A stretch of DNA of 64,000 bases, from positions 744,001-808,000 of the forward strand of contig BROI01000007.1 in the NCBI GenBank assembly GCA_027923505.1, in the 5' to 3' direction. The position numbers and the translations under genes were made by a program. The stretch is from Mayamaea pseudoterrestris (lineage: Eukaryota > Bacillariophyta > Bacillariophyceae > Sellaphorales > Sellaphoraceae). Position 1 is the stretch's first letter; every line of letters begins with the position of its first letter. The notes beneath the pieces are model-generated. The model made no database searches. It had not been told where the DNA came from and saw only the letters and a list, made by a program, of their open reading frames with translations. Of this stretch, positions 18,448-25,629 are shown piece by piece.

Positions 18448-18948
18448 TCACGGTACTTGTTGGTAGTTTCTAACTCGATTTCTCAGAACATTTCCAGCTT
18501 CATTACTGCCACTCGGTCGCTTGCTCCCCTTTGGTCGTTTGCTGCCTTTCGGCTGCTTGCTTCTTTTTGACGTCTTGGTGCCTTTCGCTGTCTTGCTTCC
18601 CTTTGACGCCTTGGTACCTTTCGCTACTTTGGTACTACCTTTTGGTGCCTTGCTGCGTTTGGGTGCCTTGCTCCCTTTTGGTCGTTTGCTGGATTTTTGC
18701 GACTTTGCTGCTTGCAGGTCGCGAACGCGATTCTGAATGATCTTTAGCTTGTTGATGATAGGGTGCGGCTCGTTGACAGTAGCTCGGACTGCCCGACCTT
18801 CGGTAGATTTGACTTTAAAAACCGCAGTTTTGTGTGATGTCCGCGACGATGCTTCTCCAAGCTCGCTCAACTCAATTTTCACATCGCTTCCATTAGTAAA
18901 CCTCGTCACTAGTAATAGTAGCAATGCAACGTATAGAGGCGTGAACAT
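18448..18948 (-). CDS. Secreted Lys/Ser repeat protein, silaffin-like
   Basis: The ATG at 18948 gives 166 residues beginning with a clear signal peptide (MFTPLYVALLLLLVTRF, likely cleaved near TNG|S). An ATG at 18999 would only lengthen the n-region. A short mixed stretch follows. Residues of about 82-148 form a hexapeptide-like repeat of the type P-K-G-S-K-R/A, with about 21 Lys and 14 Ser in some 66 residues and no Asp or Glu. The repeat is flanked by two similar segments, QNRVRDLQ before and RNRVRNYQ after. Signal peptide plus regularly spaced Lys and Ser matches the silaffin type of biosilica protein, in which Lys is polyamine-modified and Ser phosphorylated, and K-x-x-K clusters direct proteins to silica. 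Sequence homology to a named silaffin cannot be claimed; a nucleic-acid-binding secreted protein is the alternative. Confidence 0.65.
   Translation of the reverse strand: MFTPLYVALLLLLVTRFTNGSDVKIELSELGEASSRTSHKTAVFKVKSTEGRAVRATVNEPHPIINKLKIIQNRVRDLQAAKSQKSSKRPKGSKAPKRSKAPKGSTKVAKGTKASKGSKTAKGTKTSKRSKQPKGSKRPKGSKRPSGSNEAGNVLRNRVRNYQQVP
18505..18705 (-). repeat. Imperfect 18-nt tandem repeat coding P-K-G-S-K-R/A units
   Basis: About eleven degenerate units underlie the Lys/Ser core of the silaffin-like protein. Some units vary to A-K-G-T-K or T-S-K-R-S-K. Repeats of this kind expand and contract by slippage or unequal exchange. Confidence 0.8.
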
Positions 18949-19341
18949 CTTGCTTTTAGGGATGTTTCGCTTACGCAACGAGTTTTGTGAGTTGTGCATG
19001 GTGCATGCCAATGCCTCTACGCTATCTTGTTTAGCGTTCTAACCATTCGAGTTTATTGTATGTCAACAAAATTGTCGAAGGCGCACACTAAGCCGTACCT
19101 GTAGTTTGCGCTAGGATCCTTAGCAATGCTTTGCAAGAATCGACAAATCGTGTAGCAACGATGTAACGTTGCGACATAGAATTGAACATGATCAACGCAC
19201 CAGCTAGCTAGTGCTTGATTGCTTATATAGTTTGAAATGTGATATGAGTACGGTTTACCATTAACCATCTACGCTGCTGCTACGTTTCTTTCATCCCACT
19301 CATCACTATCCGCTCTTATCGCTATCAATTGGCATCGCTTT
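18949..19341. other. Intergenic region, about 390 bp
   Basis: Upstream of the silaffin-like gene and downstream of the helicase-associated-domain gene. It is A/T-rich with no convincing ORF or RNA gene. The promoter of the silaffin-like gene should be here. Confidence 0.35.
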
Positions 19342-20622
19342 TTAATACCGCGTGACCATCGTGTTGCTGAGATAACCGTGGTCAGTCATGACGCTCATGT
19401 CGCGACTATCCGTATACGGGCATTCGTTGCGCCAGACAAAACCGAGACTGTTCATCAGCGCAATTTGTTGGCTTCCAAGGTCGTTGGTGCTGACGATGTA
19501 GGCCCACTGAGCTAGCGCCGGCGAGGGAGGGTAGCGTGGCGGAACATTGGCGTCCCCGTGGGATCGATAGTAGATTTGAAGCTCTACAATGAGCTTTTCC
19601 GTTTCGAAGGTACCACCAGTCGGAATAGGCTGGAGAGTCGAGTCGTAGTAAATGCCCCAGTCGAAGCCAAGCTTTTCGAGCGTGACAAATTGTTCCATCG
19701 ACAGCGACGATCGCTTGCTTCGCTGCAAATAGCACCAGTAGTGAAGCGCCGGGTTTTGATGCTCGAGAACGTTCAAGTGTCCATGGGCACGCTGGAAACG
19801 CTGCAACTCGAGCACTTTTTTGTCGAAAGCGGCAGCCCGAGTGGTTTCGCCGACGGACCATTCAAAGCCAATTCGTTCTAGCTTTGTGATCTTTTCATTA
19901 GTCAACTTTCCTTTCTTGAATTCAGCCCGCATGTACACAATCCAGCGAGCCAAGCTTGGATAGGTTGGTGACTTCTGGGGGACGCGGCAGTTGCCATATA
20001 TTTTCTTGTAGGCAAGGAGCTCTTCAAATTGTGCTGCCCAAGGCTTGTAGTTGCGTTTGGGTCGTGTCGAGCTGGCATCAAGGTTACTTGGTTGCAGAGT
20101 AAAGATCTGTGATGCATCAGCAACGAGAAGCGATTCACCGACGCTGCTCTGACTATCATTGTAGTTGTGGTTCGAAGGTGGGACGACGGTGGGTGAACTC
20201 AAGACAACTTCCGGCAAGATTGACTTGTTACTGCTGCCTGCTGCGGCCAATGAAATCTTCTTAGGGATTTTGTTGGTATGAGGTGCTGGTGCCTGCACCA
20301 TGTTGCTGGTGACGCCGAATGGAGTCTTCTTTGTCGTCTTTGTTTTTAAAGCAGCTGCAGTTGCCTGCCCGGGTGGAATGTTTTCCTTGTTGTCCATTTC
20401 ATTCTCCAACGCAAAGCAAAGAAGACTAAGAGGGTTGGGAGACTTGTTGTCGACCTTGGCTGGACGAGGTGCAGCCGCCTGCTGCTGTCGAACGACAGTG
20501 TCGATGGGATCGGAAACGCGACGAGCCTTCTTGCGCTGAGGAGAGTGGGCGTCGCTCTGATCCGGAGCCTTCGATTGAACACCACGGAGAAGCGACGAAG
20601 AGGGAGAGGAAGCGATCAGCAT
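19342..20622 (-). CDS. Protein with three helicase-associated (HA) domains
   Basis: The 426-residue protein has a disordered, basic N-terminal half (RKKARR near residue 31) and three consecutive HA repeats from about residue 190. Each has a [F/L]-x-E-L-x-x-[Y/F]-x-x-x-x-G-[N/H/D]-x-x-V pattern and a closing L-x-x-[L/I]-G-F-x-W: FEELLAYKKIYGNCRVP to LERIGFEW, LELQRFQRAHGHLNV to LEKLGFDW, and VELQIYYRSHGDANVP to MNSLGFVW. HA domains are small helical units first seen beside helicases and greatly expanded in diatoms as stand-alone proteins. They may bind nucleic acid. No helicase is fused here. The ATG at 20622 is used. Confidence 0.85.
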   Translation of the reverse strand: MLIASSPSSSLLRGVQSKAPDQSDAHSPQRKKARRVSDPIDTVVRQQQAAAPRPAKVDNKSPNPLSLLCFALENEMDNKENIPPGQATAAALKTKTTKKTPFGVTSNMVQAPAPHTNKIPKKISLAAAGSSNKSILPEVVLSSPTVVPPSNHNYNDSQSSVGESLLVADASQIFTLQPSNLDASSTRPKRNYKPWAAQFEELLAYKKIYGNCRVPQKSPTYPSLARWIVYMRAEFKKGKLTNEKITKLERIGFEWSVGETTRAAAFDKKVLELQRFQRAHGHLNVLEHQNPALHYWCYLQRSKRSSLSMEQFVTLEKLGFDWGIYYDSTLQPIPTGGTFETEKLIVELQIYYRSHGDANVPPRYPPSPALAQWAYIVSTNDLGSQQIALMNSLGFVWRNECPYTDSRDMSVMTDHGYLSNTMVTRY

Positions 20623-21002
20623 GATGATGATAGAAGGAAGGGAAGATTGGGTGCAACACAGACAAGAGACACACTTTTGTGGAGTTGTGTTGTTGACGGC
20701 TTTCGAAAGATCACGACAACGACGAACGCAACGACATCGGTGATTGTGTTTGAAATGTTTAGCTTACTTGATCATGGTATCAAAACATGCCGGCGCGTGA
20801 GATCGAGAACTGCTGTGACACTATGACGGATTAATGATATTTGGCGCGCCGTCGCGCAATGCCGAGCTACTACCTTGTTACCACTCATAGCCGGCAATGC
20901 CTACCGTACTCGTATGATATACGCTTCTTCAAAGTGCTAGTAAATTCAATTACTCATATGAGCCTAACAGCTCATTTAAGATGGATTCACGCATGATTAC
21001 TA
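20623..21002. other. Intergenic region, 380 bp
   Basis: Upstream of the HA-domain gene and downstream of the NAPE-PLD-like gene; no gene seen. It contains a GC-rich patch GGCGCGCCGTCGCGC near 20840. Confidence 0.35.
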
Positions 21003-22184
21003 TCATACCTCAATCTCAAAATGCTTTCGTTTCTCCAATCTGCCATGCCACAAACGACGCCGCATCCTGTCGAGTCGACATGATCTCCAACAGCTTCTCT
21101 CGCGGCTCCATCGCGGTTCCGTCGTCAATGGAAACGTGCCCCAGTGGATGGGAACGGCGTGTTTCGCCTTGGTGGCATCCTTCATGCGCACCGCTTCCAA
21201 AACGTCGGTATGATTGTGCTTCATGAATTCGCGCGGCTCGTAGGCACCAATGGGCAAGGCTGCAACATCAAATGGACCGTAGTTTTTGCCCACTTGCTCC
21301 AGCTGATCGAACCACGCCGTGTCGCCGGGAAACAAGACGCGATTCGTGGAGTCTCCGCATTTTGCTTGGATGCTGTAGCCACACCACAGAGTCTTGTCGC
21401 GGTCTCCCGATCGATTGGACCAGTGGCGCATGGGCAATGATGTAATTTTTATAGCGTTGTTTAAAGTGGTGTCGTAGTCGAACGATTCATGCCAGTCCAG
21501 CTCGTGCAGTGCAACATTCTTGTCCACGTTGCGACGAAACCAGTCGGCGAGACCCAACGGCACCACAAACTGCGCGTTCGAATGTTTATAAAAGTCCAGT
21601 ACCGACGGATAGTCCAAGTGATCGTAGTGATTGTGTGATATCAACACTAGATCAATGTCAACGTGCGCGCAAAGCTCCTGGATGGTGCAAGGCGCTTTGC
21701 GGTAGCGTTTCGGTCCAAACCATTGGGACGGAGAGCAACGATATGAAAAGACGGAATCCGTGACAATGTTGCATCCGTTCATTTGAATGAGCAAGCTTGA
21801 ATGGCCGAGCCATGTCAGCTGAATGTTGTTTGCTGTTTCTTTCGTATCTGATGCAGCTTTGATGCGATCCCAGTCCATGGCAAGGACGGGAAACACCTTG
21901 TCGAGCTCCGTTTCGTCTACTTTGAAGAAAAGCATTTCAGGCATAGATTTCGTCATGAAAGAGAACGCTTGTCGCAAGGTAATGGGAGATGTCTTTGCTC
22001 CGTCGACGGTCCAAGCGTTGCGCTCCTTTACTCGCCGAAGAACGAGTTGATCAATCTCCTTTTGAGTGCGAAAAGTGAGGGTTGCAGAAGCGGAAGATGG
22101 ACTTGACATTGTGAATTTCGATCGACGTATGATAAAAGAGCGGTGGGAGGGTGAGGATAATGCGCGACCAAGACCAACTATCAT
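21003..22184 (-). CDS. NAPE-PLD-like metallo-beta-lactamase-fold hydrolase with an apparent 3' frameshift
   Basis: The ATG at 22184 gives about 393 residues, starting with an Arg/Ser-rich presequence (MIVGLGRALSSPSHRSFIIRR) that could be mitochondrial. The beta-lactamase-fold core has WLGHSSLLIQMNG, the metal-binding ISHNHYDHLDY (H-x-H-x-D-H), SLPMRHWSNR, LFPGDTAWFD and AVPIHWGTFPLTTEP, as in N-acylphosphatidylethanolamine phospholipase D. After LTTEP this frame runs into a basic stretch ending in EIEV. The -1 frame instead gives MEPREKLLEIMSTRQDA then VAWQIGETKAF and a stop at 21016, which lines up with the family end (EPPVKLNEALERY.., FVLKHGESR). A one-base loss near 21111-21118 would explain it. 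Confidence 0.85.
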   Translation of the reverse strand: MIVGLGRALSSPSHRSFIIRRSKFTMSSPSSASATLTFRTQKEIDQLVLRRVKERNAWTVDGAKTSPITLRQAFSFMTKSMPEMLFFKVDETELDKVFPVLAMDWDRIKAASDTKETANNIQLTWLGHSSLLIQMNGCNIVTDSVFSYRCSPSQWFGPKRYRKAPCTIQELCAHVDIDLVLISHNHYDHLDYPSVLDFYKHSNAQFVVPLGLADWFRRNVDKNVALHELDWHESFDYDTTLNNAIKITSLPMRHWSNRSGDRDKTLWCGYSIQAKCGDSTNRVLFPGDTAWFDQLEQVGKNYGPFDVAALPIGAYEPREFMKHNHTDVLEAVRMKDATKAKHAVPIHWGTFPLTTEPRWSRERSCWRSCRLDRMRRRLWHGRLEKRKHFEIEV

Positions 22185-22392
22185 GGTAATCGGCGCACTG
22201 TGAGTTGCGTTCGTCGAAAATGTGACGGACGGTCTGTGCGTCGTCCGAGAAGAAACGGACCGCGCCAAACCGCGCCGACGAAGATGCGTGGGCGATCCAA
22301 GGCCCTTTCCTCATCCGCCTCATTCATCCATCACGAATAGGCATCCGTCAAAGGATACTGTATCCACTCGCTTGCTACCTTTTTAAACCGCC

Positions 22393-23833
22393 ATGACCAT
22401 GACTTGGCTCTCCAGACTCGCAGCGACGAGTAGTCGCAGAGTCAATTATGCTGCTGCTGCTAGTCACGGACGACGAACCTTTGCTACATCGGAAAATCTC
22501 GTCAAGACGGCCTTGAACCAAATGCACAAGGGTAAGTAAGGCATGCGCGAATCAAGTTAACATTTTATGAAAGCTAGTGATTCATAATCATCTCTCAACC
22601 TCTTCTTTCATGACACAAAGACCTCGGCGGCTCCATGGTTCCCTTTGCCGGCTACGAGCTGCCCGTTTTATTTGAAGGCCACGACCACGGAGGCGTACTC
22701 AAGGAGCACCACTGGTGCCGCGCGAAAGCCGGATTGTTTGACGTTTCGCACATGGGTCAAGTGCGCTGGCGCGGCAAGGATCGCGTGGCCTTTTTGGAGA
22801 CGCTGGTGGTGTCGCCCATTGCCGACTTGAAGGTGCACCATGGATGTTTGAGTCTGATTACCAACGAAACTGGCGGCATTATCGATGACACGGTCATTAC
22901 CAATGCCGGCGACTATTTGTACATGGTCATTAACGGTGCCACCAAGCATAGTGACATGGAGCATTTTCAGAGGCAGCTAGACGAATTTGAGGGTGACGTT
23001 TCCATGGAATACTTGGGTGATGACATGCAGCTGTTGGCGATTCAAGGACCGGCGGCGGCGAGCGCCGTCAAAACACTGCTTCCATCCAACTTTGAGCTGG
23101 AAAAAATGGCCTTCATGACGGGGGTTGATACAACACTTGATGGAGTGAATGGATGTCGTATAACGAGGTACGTGTGATTTGGTTTTTTAAGAATGGTATA
23201 GAGTTACACATGGTGAAGTGTTTCGACTACGACTTACACTGAATTTTTTCGTTGCTCAGATGCGGTTACACGGGAGAGGATGGATTTGAACTTGCCATGC
23301 CGGCAAGTGCCGCCGAAGCCATTGCCGGCAGATTACTGCAGGACCCCAACGTCAATCCGACTGGACTTGGTGCGCGCGACTCGCTGCGTTTGGAAGCTGG
23401 TCTTTGCTTGTACGGAAACGATTTGAACGAAACCATTAATCCAGTGGAAGCGGGTCTCGCTTGGACCATGGGACCCCCAAAGAGTCGAAGACGCATGCAG
23501 CAAGGCTTTTTGGGCGCAGAGCATATTTTGACGCCCGACGGCAAGCTACAAGCCGTGTCTCGCAAACGAATTGGCATTTTCGGCATGAAGGCTCCCGCTC
23601 GGGACCATACGGAAATTTATGACGCCACTGGCGAGACCAAGATTGGAGAAGTCACATCGGGCACGTTTGGGCCGACCGTCAAGGCGCCGGTGGCCATGGG
23701 ATATGTTGACGCGGCGAGCAGCAAGGTGGGGACGGAAATCATGCTCAAGATTCGCAACAAAATGGTCAAGGCGCAAGTGACAAAGATGCCATTCATTACG
23801 CCAAATTATTACAAGGTTCCATCATCAGAGTGA
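22393..23833 (+). CDS. GCVT: Glycine cleavage system T protein (aminomethyltransferase), two introns
   Basis: Three exons, 22393-22531, 22621-23167 and 23260-23833, joined by GT..AG introns of 89 and 92 bp, give 419 residues. The T protein of the mitochondrial glycine cleavage system transfers the methylene group of aminomethyl-lipoyl H protein to tetrahydrofolate. Family landmarks are GGSMVPFAGYELPV, HHWCRAKAGLFDVSHMG, LLAIQGPAAA, RCGYTGEDGFE across the second junction, ARDSLRLEAGLCLYGND and GYVDA near the end. The N-terminus (MTMTWLSRLAATSSRR) is a good mitochondrial presequence. In diatoms this system processes photorespiratory glycine. The downstream neighbour converges about 100 bp away. 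Confidence 0.95.
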
Positions 23834-23938
23834 TTGAATGAAGAAGCTGGTGGCTTACAGGAATTTTTACACAAGCAACCCCTTGGCTAGTAGAATATAT
23901 AGTGTTTCAACGAAGCTTAACATTCAAATCTCATTGGA

Positions 23939-25231
23939 TTATACAAACCTCATGTAGTTTTCAACCATGGTAACGAGCTCTTCATCTACTCCCCAGGATT
24001 CATCGTCCTCTGCGCCTTCATCATCGTCCTCCTCCTCCTCCTCCTCCTCGTCATCCTCGTCATCACTATCCGTTTCGTCATCCTCCATTTCGTCTTCTTG
24101 GATGATGCTCATGCAGCCATCCTGAAGTATAATCAAGGCTTCCTCTGGCGTCAGCTTTCCCATGGCAACCATGGCAGCAACCTCCAGGTTGCCATCAGGC
24201 TCGGACAGTGGCCGACTGTTTGGTTCCTCCGATACCAACTCTGGAACCTTCTGAGCATGTCCAAATCCAATGGGCCAAAACTTGTCCTTGTTGGTATCCA
24301 AAAAGTCACGCCAAGCTGCCCAACTTGACCGCTGCACGTAACTCAGCGCCGTTGAACCGCGCATGTCAATCATGTGCACCAAAAACGGATCATGCTCTAG
24401 CAGCAATTCGATCAATGCAAAGCAAGGTTCCGGTGTCCAGCAAGCATCGTGAAGAGGAGTGCGGCCGTAGTCGTCGCATACTTGAACGCGTGTTCCAGCG
24501 TGAAGCATCACCTTGAGGAGCTGCGCATATCCCCGTCGGCAAACGGTATGCACCAATGACTCGCCGTAGGCGTTGCAAGGGTTTCTACTAATGGTGCCGC
24601 TTGATAGAATGCGCTCGAGTGCACTGACATTGTTTGTGCGCACCAAGTGAATGAGATGGGCGCTGTAGCTTGCTTCCTGAAAGGGAGATGGCGTGGCGTA
24701 GTAGGCTGTATCAAGAGTTGAGTAAACCGTAGTCGCATACCCGCGCGAGGTGAGTATGGCGTTCAAATGCGTCTGTGGATCTGGAATGGAGGTCCGAACG
24801 GGAATGACTGGCATTGCGAGCGCCGGTTTGGGATTGAGTAGCGAAGACAGAACGCTGGAGTTTGCAGCGGTGTCAATGGAGATGCTGCCGAGAGGCTTGG
24901 CCGATTGGGCTCTTTTCTTTAGATCCGCCGACATTTTCTTGTTGGGTGATTTTCGTTGAAACATTTTCTTGAGCTTTGCTAGGCGGTTCATCAAAGGCTT
25001 GGACTCGTCTTTTTCCCGATTGAGCTCCAAATAGTCAATCTGAAAGCTTGCCGGGACGCGAAGACGAGGCTCGTCATCCGCAGCAGGAGTTATTGGCAAA
25101 TCGTCCATTTCGTCCCGCAACGTTCCCGTAAGACTGCTCTCCTCTCCCGTCGAGCCGCAGTTACCCCACAGACTTCTAGCTCCTTCTGTGGTAGATGCGC
25201 AGTTACTTGGTGTTGCGTAGCTCAAGTCCAT
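23939..25231 (-). CDS. Ankyrin-repeat protein with acidic tail, paralogue 1
   Basis: The 430-residue protein has a disordered N-terminus, a conserved linker (LNAILTSRGYATTVYSTL), and about three to four ankyrin repeats (about residues 185-315), including YGESLVHTVCRRGYAQLLKVML and CDDYGRTPLHDACW. A short block ending FWPIGF follows. The C-terminus is very acidic, with a Glu/Asp run from a (CTC)n-type tract near 24028-24049. It is a clear paralogue of the gene at 29836-31188, with the same domain order. Ankyrin repeats mediate protein binding; no enzymatic role is implied. The TGACGTCA element at 25460 lies about 230 bp upstream of its ATG. Confidence 0.82.
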   Translation of the reverse strand: MDLSYATPSNCASTTEGARSLWGNCGSTGEESSLTGTLRDEMDDLPITPAADDEPRLRVPASFQIDYLELNREKDESKPLMNRLAKLKKMFQRKSPNKKMSADLKKRAQSAKPLGSISIDTAANSSVLSSLLNPKPALAMPVIPVRTSIPDPQTHLNAILTSRGYATTVYSTLDTAYYATPSPFQEASYSAHLIHLVRTNNVSALERILSSGTISRNPCNAYGESLVHTVCRRGYAQLLKVMLHAGTRVQVCDDYGRTPLHDACWTPEPCFALIELLLEHDPFLVHMIDMRGSTALSYVQRSSWAAWRDFLDTNKDKFWPIGFGHAQKVPELVSEEPNSRPLSEPDGNLEVAAMVAMGKLTPEEALIILQDGCMSIIQEDEMEDDETDSDDEDDEEEEEEEDDDEGAEDDESWGVDEELVTMVENYMRFV

Positions 25232-25399
25232 GGCTCGTTTCTGTGAACGATTTTGTCACTTGCTTCTATGGCGACAAAAGAAAATGGCAGGCAACGCATG
25301 CTTGGGCTTCTTTCACGCCCGGGACATATTGCACAATTGCCACTATTCTGAATAGCCTTTGGTCTATATGTATTTGATATAGCCCAAGTTCTCTTATCG

Positions 25400-25467
25400 G
25401 GCATTGTGAGTGGTGACGTACGCCACATTGCGCATACGTTGCGCACAATGCCAGCGGATTGACGTCA
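25400..25467. promoter_or_regulatory. Palindromic TGACGTCA (CRE-type) element next to an inverted repeat
   Basis: TGACGTCA at 25460-25467 is a full CRE/bZIP palindrome. Just before it, perfect 9-bp inverted arms (GGCATTGTG at 25400-25408 and CACAATGCC at 25444-25452) flank two TTGCGCA direct repeats. The block is about 170-235 bp upstream of the ankyrin gene ATG at 25231. Diatom CO2/cAMP-response promoters use TGACGT motifs. Function here is inference. The rest of 25232-25629 shows no gene. Confidence 0.35.
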
Positions 25468-25629
25468 AGACGAAAAGCTAAAATGTCAGTGGGACAAGCA
25501 CGACCATGCAACCATGGAGCAGGCGCAGCTGTAAGTGACGAAAGACACAATGAAAAAATAGAATGCATTCTCTATCACAAATTCTACTTTTATCTATTTC
25601 TACCGTAGTTGCGGCGGCCAAAAGCCCGA

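Noticed and set aside
18521-18740. Leu/Phe/Pro-rich frames on the plus strand opposite the silaffin-like repeat
   Set aside because: They are the antisense shadow of the repeated Lys/Ser codons; low complexity comes from the repeat, and there is no start context or domain.
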